Shown here: piece after piece, positions 44,978 to 58,949 of the stretch | Position numbering within the stretch: the first letter of the stretch is position 1 | How the letters are laid out: every line of letters starts with the position of its first letter | Assembly (NCBI GenBank): GCA_024760905.1 | Contig: CM045729.1 | Location: 47,897,580-47,961,579, forward strand | Origin: Plotosus lineatus | Lineage: Eukaryota; Chordata; Actinopteri; Siluriformes; Plotosidae | Length of the DNA: 64,000 nt | Direction of reading: 5' to 3' | Notes under the pieces: generated by a model | What the model saw: the letters and a program-made list of their open reading frames with translations, nothing else | Databases searched by the model: none | What the model was told of the DNA's origin: nothing | Position numbers and translations under genes: made by a program

Positions 44978-45864
44978 CAGTCGGACCTCTACTTACGAAA
45001 ACCTCTGAATACGAAAAATCCAGGTTACGAAAAACATTTTCCTAAATTATCACCCTCTGTATACGAAACAACTTCTTCTTACGAAAAGCGCTAAATGTGC
45101 CATTCAAACATTTAAACAATGCAAGAGTTGCTCTCTCATTGGCTGTCTCCCGACATAATGCCCCGCTGGCCTCCCATTGGCCAGGAGAGAGCTGAACTTT
45201 ACCCATTCCTGTACCCATACTTCCTGTTTGTCACACGCATGAAGGAGAGTTGAACAGGACTGTTGGCTCGTGAGTTTTCTCAAGAGTGATCATTGCAGTG
45301 TTATATTTTGTTATCCATCATGGACCCCAGGAAAGGGATTCCCGGTGACACCGAAAAGAAGAAGCAGGCTCCGTTATCAATTGAAGTGAAGCAGGAGATA
45401 ATAAAAAAATACAAAAGTGGGATGCGGTTGAGCAAAATCGCAAAGGAGTATGACCAAAACCCCGCTACCATCAGAACGATACTGAAGCAGAAGGAAGCAT
45501 TAAAACCGGAGATACAGTGATGGAGGAGTTTATTTCAGAAAAAGCAACCCCATATTTAAGAACCTCGTGAAGAAGAGTGGGTGTGGGGGTGAGGGTTCTT
45601 CAGATCAGCAACCCCCGGACTTTAAAGCGTTGCAAGAGTGGTTCGAGGGATTTTTAAAAAGGTAAATAACTTTCTTTTACTTTTAACACATAGTTCATAC
45701 AAAATTGGTGTACTTTCATAATTTTTAAAGGGTTTATGGGGTAGTCTTGGGAGCCTTGGAACGAATCATGCGTTTTACATGTAAAATGCACCCCTACTTA
45801 TGAAAACTCCAGGTTACAAAAAAGGCACTGGAACGGATTCATTTCGTAAGTAGAGGGCCGACTG
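44978..45864 (+). mobile_element. Internally deleted pogo/Tigger element D
   Basis: 887 bp with inverted ends CAGTCGGACCTCTACTTACG and CGTAAGTAGAGGGCCGACTG and TA on both sides (44976-44977 and 45865-45866). It is the best-kept of the four: it retains the transposase start and first HTH (45320-45520) and a trace of the second DNA-binding domain (about 45554-45664) before jumping to the 3' end. Confidence 0.93.
45320..45520 (+). pseudogene. pogo/Tigger transposase N-terminal fragment
   Basis: From MDPRKGIPGDTEKKKQ the frame gives an HTH (LSIEVKQEIIKKYKSGMRLS, KIAKEYDQNPATIRTILKQK) and stops after PEIQ. Downstream in another frame, the codons for DFKALQEWFEGFLKR resemble the start of the CENP-B-type second HTH and end in a stop. 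The DDE domain is deleted. Compared with autonomous relatives, only DNA-binding parts survive. An ATG further upstream (45293) is in frame, but the MDPRK start is the more family-like. Confidence 0.85.
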
Positions 45865-45866
45865 TA

Positions 45867-46700
45867 CTTATTTTTACTAAAGTTGAAAGACTATTTATTG
45901 AGCAAGAAAATTTTTGGCGAAGTACAAGCATCAGCATCAGCAGCCCAGGCACTCATTGTGTACTTCCCCCACCATTTTCTTCATTTATTGGGTTGACTGG
46001 GCATATAAGCATGAATGCTGACAACAACATTGAGCTCAAAACTGGCTTTATGACATTTGCATTAGTATGGATAAGTAATGGATAAGAATAAATATACTCA
46101 GACAAGACTTGCATCATGCTGCAACAGACATAACAATAACATGCAATGGAGGTCTACTAAATGCAAATGAAAAAAAAATATGATTTTTCTTCAAATTAGC
46201 CAATTGCTAGAATTAATTCAATGCTTTCAGATCTGTACTAAGGGAATGTAGATATGCAGATTTGTTTAAACTGTTTTCAAAACTAGATAAAAAGCAAGCT
46301 ACGATTAACTGAACTGGGACTTGATTTTAAACTTGATTCGCATTCATATTCACAGAACTTTAAACTAAGTTCAACTTGTGCGTTATGAATATATTGTTTT
46401 CAATACAGTATTTATTGTCTTCAGCCTTAGCCTAAGGCCATTTTATTATAAAAAGTTTTAAAAAGACTAGTGTTCAAGTTAAATTTTTTTGGTTAACCTC
46501 TTGTGTTTATCAGTCGGGTGTATGATCTGACAGGATTTGGTGTGGGATGCAGGACTGTGCCTGTGATTTCCCTGTCAAAAAATATGCCCTGTAATATATG
46601 CTTTGTCTTGGATTGAAGTTCATTGAAGATGAAGCTTAGTGGGGATCGAAGTGTTTATCAATGTGTACAATACTCTAGATTTTTCTGTAGATGTGCAAAG
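45867..46700. other. Unique DNA, no gene seen
   Basis: AT-rich. No recognised feature. Confidence 0.45.
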
Positions 46701-46734
46701 ACCTACAGCTAATGTCTCCTTTTCTTCCGTGCGA

Positions 46735-47440
46735 GTTTAATAGTCAGCTGTTCCTGGTTTCTAATATCGGGGTTTTGTTTGGTGAGGAGGGGCTTCCTGG
46801 AAAGTAAACCATAGGATGTATTTTGTGTCTTTCACTGAACCACTGTGATGAAATAGCTCCCGCTTCTGACCCAGTGGCATTCACATCTATGACAAGTGGC
46901 CTGGTGAGGTCTATGTGACCTAAGATGGATGATGCATTGAATGGAGCTTTGTATTTTGCAAAAAGCTCCCTAGCACTGTTATTACAGATGAGTTTTGGTG
47001 GAGGTTTCATGAATGGAGCTGCAATCAGACTGAAACTTCTTATGAAGCATCATACAAGTTTGCAAACCCCAGACTGTGTTCCCTTTCACATGCAGGGAAT
47101 AGGTCATTCGGTGACTGGATTAACCTTGCTGTTATCCATTTTTAAGCTATCTCAGCTAAGATTTTATGACAGAAAGAAAATAGTGGAAATTTGGAAGACA
47201 CGTCTAATATTTCCTTGGAGCTAATCTTACATGAGCCATGCTAATACCCTTTTAATATGGTCTATAGGTGTCTTTAATAAAGGGTCATTACTTGAGGTAT
47301 TCTCATTGTCTGTTATGACAAATCTACTTATAATGTCTAGCAGCACATCATTCATAAATTGTTGCAAAAATACAGGAATGCTAGAGAGCAATACACATTC
47401 CTGTGGATTTATATTTCGAGGTTTCCTGGATAAAGATTAT
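46735..47440 (-). pseudogene. Ty3/gypsy pol remnant (RT to RNase H)
   Basis: Minus-strand reading gives a worn reverse transcriptase end (VFLQQFMNDVLLDIISRFVI, then IDHIKRVLAWLM), the connection region (FHVSTISFLGHIIAEDSLKM, FIRSFSLIAAPFMKPPPKL) and an RNase H start (SSILGHIDLTRPLVIDVNAT, GSEAGAISSQ). The RT catalytic block that should follow RFV is destroyed (ITDNENTSS). Frames shift between blocks. No LTRs were found. It is similar in class to the remnant at 61142-62283 but on the other strand. Confidence 0.85.
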
Positions 47441-47502
47441 CAGTTTAATCAATAATTGAATAGTGCCTATAACTCTGGGGCTGATAGAAAGGTGACTAAT
47501 GT

Positions 47503-47841
47503 TCAGTTCATTTTCTATAACTGCTTAATCCTGATTAGGGTCGCGGGGAGGCTGGCGCCCATCCCAGCCAACTTCGGGCGAGGGAAGAGTACACCCTGGA
47601 CAGCTCGCCAGGCCATCGCAGGGCAGAAACACGCCGACGGCTTTGTAACCTACTCTTGTCGAAAGTCAGCAATGGTTCTTTTACATGCCTCACACCATAG
47701 ACAGTGAGAGACATGGCCGGCCTTTGATAACCCAGTTAGCTGCACTGGGGAGGACAGTGACAACCTTGTGGAGAGTGGGACTCAAACCCCCAACCTTTGG
47801 ATCAGCGATCCAGTGCCCTATACCACTAGACCACCACTGCC
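47503..47841 (-). mobile_element. Full-length SINE-A1 copy
   Basis: Well preserved and complete. Bounded by a perfect 12-bp TSD, GGTGACTAATGT (47491-47502 and 47842-47853). The 3' end on the minus strand reads GAAAATGAACTG after tail X. Confidence 0.95.
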
Positions 47842-47853
47842 GGTGACTAATGT

Positions 47854-50220
<2,367 letters not shown>

Positions 50221-50525
50221 TGCTGTCTCAAATGCAGCATGGGCCTATTTAAAGATTTCTGTTGCTCCTCTGCATCAGTTCATCAGGGACAAAAAAAAAG
50301 AAGAGCTCCATTATTTCTCATGGGAAAGGACAGGAAAGGGCAGAAGAGGAAAAGTGAGGCGATCGGGAGAGAGATATTTAGGGATGCAATGGGACAGCTC
50401 CTGCCTCAGAGTCTTATTCTCCTGTCAATTGAGACATGACACAAATCAAGGACAATGATTAGTTTTATCTTATTCGTTTGATAAAATACTATGACAGCTA
50501 ACATGCTTTCAGGTAAGACTTAAAA

Positions 50526-50860
50526 GATGAGATTTCCTTTCTGCTTTTTCCCCTTTATCGCCACAGCAAATGATTCGCACGTTTGATTAGGTATAGGTTT
50601 TTATGTCGGATGCCCTTCCTGACACAACCGTTTGGCAAGGGACAGAAACACGCTGACGGCTTTGCAGCTACTCTTTACGAAAGTCAGCAATGGTTCTTTT
50701 ACATGGACCTCTCACCATAGACAGTGAGAGACATGGCCCGCCTTTGATAACCCAGTTAGCTGCACTGGGGGGGACAGTAACAACCTTGTGGAGAGTGGGA
50801 CTCGAACCCCCAACTTTAGGATCAGCGATCCAGCGCCCTTTACCACCAGGGGTATATATG
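50526..50860 (-). mobile_element. SINE-A2 copy
   Basis: RTE-like end with deletions (TGCTTTTTCCCCTTTATCGC on the plus strand), then the 5'UTR piece (TATGTCGGATGCCCTTCCTG), body A and head (GGATCAGCGATCCAGCGCCC). Bounded by GGTAAGACTTAAAA (50512-50525) and GGTACGACTTAAAA (50861-50874), a 14-bp TSD with one mismatch. Confidence 0.93.
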
Positions 50861-50874
50861 GGTACGACTTAAAA

Positions 50875-51741
50875 ACAACATAAAATTACTTTGTCATATT
50901 TTTCCAATGCATACATAAAATCTTTTGTTTTTAGAACTTGTCATTGATTATTCATAAAGCTTCTGATTGTAATTATATTTTCTGGTTTGAATATCCTAGA
51001 ATTAAACCGCTGGAGGGCATGGCAGTGCTTTAGACTATAATTAAATGGATAATGAAATCATAACTCACAATGTCCTATTAGCATGAATACTACTTACAGG
51101 TTGATTGTATTAATCTAATTATAGCTTGAATCTCAAGGAGCCTTTGACCCTGAGAGTCAACACTTGGAATTGGCAAAATGTTTATTTGTTTTTTTTTTTT
51201 GTTGTTGTTGTTGTTGTTTTTTCAGGTGAATATTTTATTGAAATTTCTCAGTGTTGGGAATGGTTTAAGTATTGTACTAGACCAGCAAAGCATTTCGACT
51301 TGAATTCAATTCTCACTCAGCCCCCTGTTGCACATCTTGCAACACAAACCTCAGCAGGCTGAGAAAGTGTGAACATCAGACACAACACAGCTGAAAGTGC
51401 AGAGAAGTGCTGCAGGCAAAGTATATCATCATCCTACACACTCACAACCTTGTAATAAGTGTCTGGATTATTCCACTTAAAGTGGGACTGGTTGTGATTG
51501 CTCCACATTGTCGTAGAGTACAGTAAGGACATTGGGAAGCTTAGCATGGAGTTCTGTTTGGTTCAAAGTTTTTTGTGTGTTAAGGGGTCAGGTTTATCAA
51601 GACATGGATGTGATGTTTTTAAAAAGGATTCATCTGAAGGTATTCATATCGCACTTTATGTAAAAAGATGAGTTTTAGAAATCGTTTTCATGTAATTCTT
51701 AAATTAACAAACACAAACAATGTGAAAATGTTTATAAAGTT
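50875..51741. other. Unique DNA, no gene seen
   Basis: A poly(T)/TTG run near 51189-51220. Otherwise nothing recognised. Confidence 0.5.
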
Positions 51742-51755
51742 TCTTATTATCACCT

Positions 51756-52120
51756 GCCTGTCTTCCTTTCTGCTTTTTCCCTTTCACTCGGGAGTCGCCA
51801 CAGCGAATCATCCGATTCGCACATTTGATTTGGCAGAGGTTTTTAGGTCGGATGCCCTTCCTGTCACAACCCCTTTTAGCAAGGGACAGAAATACGCTGA
51901 CGACTTTGCAGCTACTCTTTACGAAAGTCAGCAATGGTTCTTTTACATGAACCTCTCACTATAGACAGTGAGAGACATGGCCCACCTTTGATAACCCAGT
52001 TAGCTGCACTGGGGGGGGGGGGGGGGGGGCAGTGACAACCTTGTGGAGAGTGGGACTCGAACCCCCAACCTTTGGATCAGCGATCCAGCGCCCTGTACCA
52101 CTAGACCACCACTGCCCCTA
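51756..52120 (-). mobile_element. Full-length SINE-A2 copy
   Basis: Complete copy with a perfect 14-bp TSD, TCTTATTATCACCT (51742-51755 and 52121-52134). A run of about 20 G at 52011-52030 lies in the body, where other copies have 5-8. Confidence 0.95.
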
Positions 52121-52134
52121 TCTTATTATCACCT

Positions 52135-52601
52135 ATTGTTTTTTTTTTTCTGATAAAGTTTCGTCCTGCACTTTTTTAGAGAGAAAACACACATACCATG
52201 CCTACAGATGTTTCATCTCGCCGCACATCTGGGAGTTAGTATATGTTTTTTTGTTGGTGCATTATGTTTTGATGATGTATTCTGTTGAGGAATGTGGGCC
52301 TGAGCTCATGGACCTGTATTTAGGGTCTGTTCTCTCTGCTCATTAAATTTGAATCAAAGGTCAAAGTTAGAACATGTTTCAGAGGACAGGTTGGTAGTAC
52401 AGGATGGAGTGCAGTAGTAACTCAAGGGAAAACTCTGCTGAAAGGGAGAAGACAAATAAAATGGAGTAGTGCTGGGTTATAGGTTGAACAAGTGAGGATC
52501 GTGAGTTTAAAAATGTATCAGCTACCCTAAAATGGTTTAATATTTAATTGAAGAAAAAAAAGTTTTAAAATATTTTGTAAGTAATCACATGCAAATCTTT
52601 A
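52135..52601. other. Unique DNA, no gene seen
   Basis: No recognised feature. Confidence 0.5.
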
Positions 52602-52610
52602 GGAATGTGA

Positions 52611-52971
52611 GATTCAGTTCAGTTCATTTTCTGTAACCGCTTAATCCTAATTAGGGTCACGGGAGGCTGGTGCCCATCCCAGCCAACTCCGGGCAAGGGC
52701 AGAGTACACCCTGGACAGCTCGCCAGGCCATCGCAGAGCGGAAACACGCCGACAGCTTTGCAGCCTACTCTTGTCGAAAGTCAGCAAGGGTTCTTTTACA
52801 TGCTTCACACCATAGACAGTGAGAGACATGGCCGGCCTTTGATAACCCAGTTAGCTGCACTGGGGGAGTGGGGGGGGGGGGAGTGACAACCTTGTGGAGA
52901 GTGGGACTTGAACCCCCATCCTTTGGATTAGCGATCCAGCGCCTTATACCACTAGACCACCACTGCCCCTT
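52611..52971 (-). mobile_element. Full-length SINE-A1 copy
   Basis: Begins GATTCAGTTCAGTTCATTTT and ends in a complete head. The word GGAATGTGA lies at 52602-52610 and 52972-52980. The body G run is expanded (52862-52881). Confidence 0.92.
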
Positions 52972-53067
52972 GGAATGTGACCTTATTAAATAAAAATGAT
53001 CTTTGTCGGGTTTTTATTCTTATCTTAACTGTCAAATTTGGAACTCATGAATGAAGATTGGAAGACT

Positions 53068-53170
53068 CTTCTTCTTTTCCTTTCGGCTGTTCCCTTCAGG
53101 GGTCACCAAGGTGAATCATCTGCCTCCATCTCAGCCTGTCCTCTGCATCTTCTTCTCTTACACCAACAAC
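53068..53170 (-). mobile_element. RTE LINE 3' end fragment
   Basis: About 100 bp of the LINE terminus on the minus strand (CTTCTTCTTTTCCTTTCGGC and CAGGGGTCACCAAGGTGAAT on the plus strand), ending at TACACCAACAA. Confidence 0.85.
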
Positions 53171-53260
53171 AGGCGCTCCCCGACTTACGTTCATCTGTTT
53201 TACGTTTTTTTTTTCGGTTTTACCTTTTTGGTTTTTTTTTCAGAGTAAAACGATTATCAG
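53171..53260. mobile_element. MITE end fragment
   Basis: CAGGCGCTCCCCGACTTACG, followed by repeated TTTTACG words, resembles the end of the element at 59536-60201 (CAGATGCTCCTCAACTTAC). Only one end is present. Confidence 0.6.
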
Positions 53261-53573
53261 TACCAAGTTCACATGTGTTGTCCTAAAGTTAAGTTAATCT
53301 TTGACACTTTTTTCCCAGTAAGGCAGGTAGAACTATGAACTGGTTGAATCCAGCTGTATTCAGATTCAGTAGTCCAACAAATGAATAAATAAATGAATGA
53401 ACGTCAACATTATACCATTTGAACTACATGCCAGCTAAATGAAAACTATTTATTCATACAAGTCTTACAACCGTGCTTTCGCTGACATTTAATAACAAGT
53501 ATTATCACAACACTTTATATTAGCTATTGTGGAATAAGATGAGAGCTGACTGGATGGACATAGCATTGTTTAA

Positions 53574-53936
53574 ATAATATTCATTCATTCATTTTTGAAC
53601 CACTTAATCCTAATTAGGGTCACGGGGAGGCTGGGGCCCATCTCAGCCGACTCTGGGAGACATCAGAGTACACCCTGGACAGCTTGCTCGACCATCGCAG
53701 GGAAGAAACACACTGATGGCTATGCAACCTATTCTTGACAAAAGTCAGCAATGGTTCTTTTACATTCTCTCACCATAGACAGTGGGAGACATGACAGGCC
53801 TTTGATAACCCAGTTAGCTACATTGTGGGGACAGCGGTGGCAACCATTGATAGCGGGACTTGAACCCCCAACCTTGGTATTGGTAAGCCACCACCTTACC
53901 ATCGGCCCACCGGCCCACCACTGCCCTTGTTTAAGT
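53574..53936 (-). mobile_element. SINE-A1 copy
   Basis: ATTC-repeat tail, tail X, body A and head, with an expanded CCCACCGGCCCACC segment near the head. The 8-bp word TTGTTTAA lies at 53566-53573 and 53937-53944. Confidence 0.9.
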
Positions 53937-53944
53937 TACACTTA

Positions 53945-54552
53945 AGTTATACGCCATAAAATGTGTCTGGTTGCTATATGTATGTGTTGTGTTCAGGTTC
54001 GAGAATAGTAGTTGTGATCTAAAATCCACAAAGGAAGCCTTGCACTCACCTGTTGTGGCTCATTTTGCAGGTGTCCACTGACTTTATATGGCTGCTTGTC
54101 CCCTCCTGTATGAATGTCATTTAAAGTTGTATCTGTCAGCAAATTGACAGACATGTTACAGGCGAAGTATGAAGAGGCAAGTGAGAGCCACGCCCTCTGA
54201 TAGCAGAGTACGTATAAGCATGTGAGCAGTATGTTTTTAATCTTGTTTAATATTTTACTGTATACTATGTGCAAACGTAAAAAAGCAAACTAATCTGATA
54301 TTTGTAGAGTTTAGTTTTACATGTTTTAACTATGACACACTCCAACAGGTCAACATTATATTTATGTTTTTTTTTAAATGACAATGATGTCATTTCCTGG
54401 CATCACCTGTTTCAAGTAATTGAGCCAAACCATGAGTGTCCATTGTTTTGATTCAGACATTATTGACTCAGGATTCTGTCGATTCACCCTGAGATAGCAC
54501 AATAATCTGATTGTACCATTACCATGAAGTTTGGGCTTCACTGATAACACAA
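53945..54552. other. Unique DNA, no gene seen
   Basis: No recognised feature. Confidence 0.5.
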
Positions 54553-54570
54553 TAACACTGACTATCCCAT

Positions 54571-54939
54571 TTCTTTTTCTTCTTCTTCTTTTCATTTTAG
54601 CTTTTTGCCTTTTTTCAGGGGTCACCACAGCATGTTTGATTTGGCATGTGTTTTTTGTTTTGTTTTGTTTTTTTTACATCAGATGTCCTTCCTGAAACAA
54701 CCCTTAGCAAGGGACAGAAACACACTGATGGCTTTGCTATGCAGCTACTCATTACGATAGTCAGCAATGGTCTTTTACATTCCTCTCACCATAGAGAGTG
54801 AGAGACATGGCCAGCCTTTGATAACCCAATTAGCTGCACGATTGGGGGGCAGTGACAACCTTGTGGAGAGTGGGACTCAAACCCCCAACCTTAGGATCAA
54901 CGATCCAGCGCCCTTTTCCACCAGGCCACCACCATCCAG
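54571..54939 (-). mobile_element. Full-length SINE-A2 copy
   Basis: Bounded by TAACACTGACTATCCCAT (54553-54570) and TAACACCGACTATCCCAT (54940-54957), an 18-bp TSD with one mismatch. The RTE-like 3' end (TTTTTTCAGGGGTCACCACA) is followed directly by GCATGTTTGATTTGGC: the inverted-repeat junction is deleted here. The tail is CTT-rich on the plus strand. Confidence 0.94.
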
Positions 54940-54957
54940 TAACACCGACTATCCCAT

Positions 54958-56825
54958 AACAGGATTTAATAAGATTTCTAAATTATAAGGAAAAGATTCA
55001 GTGTACAGATACAGCACCCTGAATCTGTGAATCTTTATCATTTCATTTTATGATTTGTTTTAGCCTCCAGTCGATATTTTACTCAGAAAATGAGGCAGAA
55101 CTAATATTATATTGCAAATGATAATTAATTAAAGGTGTATTTTATGAATCAGCATCATATAATAAATTTACAATTCACACATCAAGTTACAAGTAGACAG
55201 AGGTATAGATGGACAAATCAAGTAAGTTCTTTATCAGAGTTATATAATGAAAGTTAAATATAGTGCACATGAAGGTGAAAAGATGAACCGTGTACATGGT
55301 GCTTGAATAATTTTGTATAAAATGTTTTTTTTTAACCTTGTGTATTTTACTCAACTCTCATGGAATCTAAAGGAATCATTACTGTAAACCCATGATCTTG
55401 CAAATGTTTCTAGTGTGAGATATATTATGAAGTGACATGATTATAATTATTATTTTTACATTAACTACTGTAATTGGTGGTGTTGTCTATATTGATGAAG
55501 GGAAGCCTTTATAATCTATCACACTCAGTGTCTCTGGTTTAAAAAAAGATATATTTTCCTGTTTCTCTTTATCATAAACATATGTATGGAATCACACAGA
55601 ATTATCCACAGTGCAAAATGACAAAGTTTAGAATTACAAACAAGATAAAGTGCTGAAAATTCACAGCCTCAAAATGAAATATTAACATTCAATGATGTCT
55701 GGGTTGTGGTCCATTGTGAAGTCCTACAGTGTTGAGATATTTCTTACTGTTTTCAATATATTGTCCTTTTATTCATAATCCCTGACTGTGAATGGGGTAA
55801 GCCACTGGGAGAAAGCAGTGTGTAGCCTGATGGCAGTTAGTAAGAGGAATTTGTAATAGTATCCGTAATAGATTCTTAATAGTATTCATCTTCATCATCT
55901 TCATCGTCATCATCATCATCTACCTCCACTTAAATACAGTATCTTAGTAAAATGAGGCTGTAGCTGAATGTGTTTCTGAATAATGTGGAGGAAATGGAAA
56001 CATATTTTTAAAGGCATTTTCAATCTTTTCAGACTACATTATTCTCTTTAATAGCCTCAGTTGATTCCACACAACACAAATAAATACAGTTTTTGCACAC
56101 ATAAAAGATCACTGTTTTGGACCGTCCCTGATGAATCTTCTGAAACGCATGAGTATATACTAGATTTTGAAGACACCAATAAGGTTTCCTAAGAAAAGTG
56201 TCCTGTTTGATATTCAATCTTTTAATTCGACTTAGCAGCACTGTCTTCAGTGGGAATAATCACTGTGAAGAATCTTTTCCCAAGCTGCTGCAGTGTTAAC
56301 AAAGGTGGTATTTACACAAGGGGGAAAAGAGTCAGTGCTCTAATTAAAGCAAACTTCACATGCAAACACGAACACAGATGTATTCACTTCTGTATTCCCT
56401 TCTGAGTAACTTTTTATAATGCGAGACAGATCATTTTAAGGACTGACTGAAAGAATAATAATGAGGGAAAACGCCACTGTAATCAATTTTAATGTTTTAA
56501 GTACTATGATTAAAGACATAAAACGGCATGTCATCAGGGATGAGGATGTGATTCTGAAGTGTACATTCCTATACCTTCTACTCAGATTCAGCCCAATGTT
56601 TCAAAACATATAGGACAGCACTTTCCAGTATGAATGGAATGTGAAAAACAGAGTTCTTAATTGATTAAGTTCATCTCAAGGGGGATAAATCAGCATTTGG
56701 TGACGCCCACAGATTTTAGACCCCAAGCAGACACTGAGTGACTAAGCATCAGTTTTAATACTTGAATATTGTTAGATTTTTGATACTTGGTCACTCAGTT
56801 ACCCTTAGGATCAGTGATCCAGTGG
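54958..56825. other. Repeat-poor unique region
   Basis: About 1.9 kb without the common repeats. A short CAT/CTT-rich run lies near 55886-55921. No exon recognised; conserved non-coding content is possible but cannot be tested here. Confidence 0.4.
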
Positions 56826-56979
56826 CTTTTCCCTGGGCAGTGGTGGCCTGGTGGTAAAGCCACTGGATCACTGATCCTAAGGTTGGGGGTTCAAGCCCCA
56901 CTGTCCATGGGTTGTTGCTGTCCCCCCAGTGCAGCTAACTGGGTTATCAAAGGCCAGCCATGTCTCTCACTGTCTATAG

Positions 56980-57598
56980 CAGTGGTTCTTAACCTTGTTG
57001 GAGGTACCAAACCCCACCAGTTTCATATGCACATTCACTGAACCCTTCATTAGTGAAAAATAAAAATATGATTTTTTACAAATTCAAGACATAGGTATAT
57101 GTTTTTTTTACTGGTGCACAAAATGAACCTTGCATGAACATCACCTTGTTCAAAGAACAAAACCAACACAGTGCATGAACTCACAAAAAATTACATACCT
57201 GCAAATCAGTGTGACTTCTGCTGTTGCCTTTGAGAGACCAGTTCAGATATGCGTGGCTGGCTTCACCTTGGCAAGTGCCACTCTCATGTCATTTTCACAG
57301 CAAAGTCTGTTCATTTTCTTCATGTTTATGTCCAGCATCCTCGAAAAGGATTGCTCGCAAAGATATGTTGTTACAAATGGTATAAAAAAATGAGCGCACT
57401 AAATTCCCCGCAGCACTGATTGGCCAAGCAATGTAAAGTGATCATCTGCAGCCAGTGATGGCCAAGCGGGGCGTGTCATCACTGATTGGCATGATAAGTC
57501 AGGTGTGTCTTGACCTCTACGGCAGAGGCTCCACCGAACCCATGAGCCCGACTCATCGAGCCACTAGGGTTCGATCGAACCCAGGTTAACTACCACTG
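56980..57598. mobile_element. Internally deleted hAT element
   Basis: 619 bp with inverted ends CAGTGGTTCTTAACCTTG and CCAGGTTAACTACCACTG. An exact 8-bp TSD, GTCTATAG, lies at 56972-56979 and 57599-57606, inside the SINE. It keeps the end of a transposase gene on the minus strand. Confidence 0.95.
57243..57383 (-). pseudogene. hAT transposase C-terminal dimerisation remnant
   Basis: Minus-strand frame ending in TGA at 57243-57245. It reads IPFVTTYLCEQSFSRMLDIN, then MKKMNRLCCENDMRVALAKV. The CE-x-SFS, NRL, E-x-DMR and AL positions match the hATC dimerisation region that ends hAT transposases. No start and no catalytic region are present; the rest was deleted when the element became non-autonomous. 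Confidence 0.88.
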
Positions 57599-57845
57599 GT
57601 CTATAGTGTGAGGCTGTAAAAGAACCATTGTTGACTTTCACAAAGAGTAGGCTGCAAAGCTGTCAGCGTGTTTCCGTCCTGCGATGGCCCGGCAAGCTGT
57701 CCAGGGCATGGTCTGCTATCGGCTGGGATTGTTGCCAGCCTCCCCTCAACCCTAACTAGGATTAAGCGGATACACAAAATGAATGAGAGCGATATTTTTC
57801 CCATTTAGAAAAATATATTGCAGTACTAATAAATGTGCAATAGAT

Positions 57846-58135
57846 GTGAGGCTGGTGGTGTAGTGTGTTGCACTCATGATCAGGAGGTTGTGTGTTCAAA
57901 TCCCAGTTAGACCCTCACTGTGCTACGACCCCTGGACAAGGTCTTAACCACAAGTGTGCCTCTGTTCACCCAGCAGTATAAATGAGTACCAGTAAAAATA
58001 TACTGGGAAAGTAACCTGCGATGGACTAGTGGCTCATCCAGGAGGAGTTGTACTCCTAGTCGCTGATGAGCCTAGTCTGATGAGCCACTATGGCTCGGGT
58101 GTAAAAAGCCCAACAGACTTGTGATCAGGCTTCTT
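57846..58135 (+). mobile_element. Second SINE-C copy
   Basis: GAGGCTGGTGGTGTAGTG head with box B GTGTTCAAATCCC, then CACAAGTGTGCCTCTGTTCA, CAGTATAAATGAGTACCAG and the end ACTATGGCTCGGGTGTAAAA plus CCAACAGACTTG. It is uninterrupted, contains about 45 bp (around GGCTCATCCAGGAGGAGTTG) that differ from the other copy, and provides the reference for the split copy at 12770-15989. Confidence 0.88.
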
Positions 58136-58242
58136 TGTATCAAACACTAGGGAACTTGAAAGTTTGTTTATATAAGTTTATATGTTAATCATAGGGTATT
58201 GATTGATTAATAGTGTATGAACTGTAATTGGACCATGGTCTT

Positions 58243-58617
58243 CATTTCATTTTGGCTGTTTCCTTTCAGGGGTCGCCACAGCGAATCAACTGCCCCTGTC
58301 TTCATGGAAGTCATATTAATGATTTGCATGTTTGATTTGGCATTGATTTTTACATCGGATGCCCTTCTTGACACAACCCTTTAGCAAAGGGCAGAAACAT
58401 GCTGACGGCTATGCAGCTACTCTTGACAAAAGTCAGCAATGGTTCTTTTACATGCTTCTCACCATAGACAGTGAGAGACATGGCTGGCCTTTGATAATCC
58501 AGTTAGCTGCACTGGGGGGTGGGGGGGAGACATGACAACCTTGTGGAGAGTGGGACTTGAACCCCCAACCCTAGGATCAGCAATCCAGCACCTTTTACCA
58601 CCAGGCCACCACTATGG
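58243..58617 (-). mobile_element. SINE-A2 variant with a longer LINE-like end
   Basis: The 3' end (TTTCAGGGGTCGCCACAGCG, then AATCAACTGCCCCTGTCTTC on the plus strand) follows the RTE LINE 3' end further than in other SINE-A2 copies. It then joins the LINE 5'UTR piece (TTTGATTTGGCATTGATTTT, TACATCGGATGCCCTTCTTG), body A and head. Confidence 0.88.
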
Positions 58618-58668
58618 TATCTGATTAAATATATATATTTATATAAAGATATAAATGAAAGGATCATT

Positions 58669-58937
58669 GGGCAGTGGTGAATAATCGATCCAGTGGGGAT
58701 TCAAGCCCCAATGTCAATGGTTGCCACTGCTGTTCCCCAATAGCGGCCTCTCACTGTCTGTGGGAGTCATGTAAAAGAACCATTCCTGATTTTCATGCCA
58801 GTAGCGTGTTTATGCCTGCGATGGCCTGGTGAGCTGTCCATGGTGTACTCTGCCCTTGCCAAGAGTCAGCAGATATGTGCGCCAGCTTCCCCACAAACCA
58901 AATTAAGACTAAGTGGTTCAGAAAATAAATGAATGAA
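58669..58937 (+). mobile_element. SINE-A1 copy with deleted box A
   Basis: The head is shortened (GGGCAGTGGTGAATAATCGA), so box A is gone. Box B is changed (GGATTCAAGCCC). Body and tail X are worn, ending in AATAAATGAATGAATGG. The flanks ATGAAAGGATCAT and ATGGAAAGATCAT are a possible imperfect TSD. Confidence 0.85.
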
Positions 58938-58949
58938 TGGAAAGATCAT

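Larger units (their letters stand above)
56834..57785 (+). mobile_element. SINE-A1 copy split by a hAT element
   Basis: Head and first body half at 56834-56979 (GGGCAGTGGTGGCCTGGTGG, box B GGTTCAAGCCC). The second half at 57599-57785 resumes in register at GTGTGAGGCTGTAAAAGAAC and ends with tail X (CTAACTAGGATTAAGCGG). The gap is the hAT element with its 8-bp duplication. Confidence 0.93.

Noticed and set aside
46735..47440. Endogenous retrovirus
   Set aside because: The RNase H and connection blocks look like Ty3/gypsy retrotransposons of the fish Sushi kind; no envelope-like frame or LTR seen.
54374..54628. 84-residue minus-strand frame with a basic N-terminus
   Set aside because: The basic stretch is the CTT-rich SINE-A2 tail read backwards; the rest is unique DNA without similarity.
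57130..57393. 87-residue plus-strand frame within the hAT element
   Set aside because: Antisense of the hATC remnant, which is the real coding signal.
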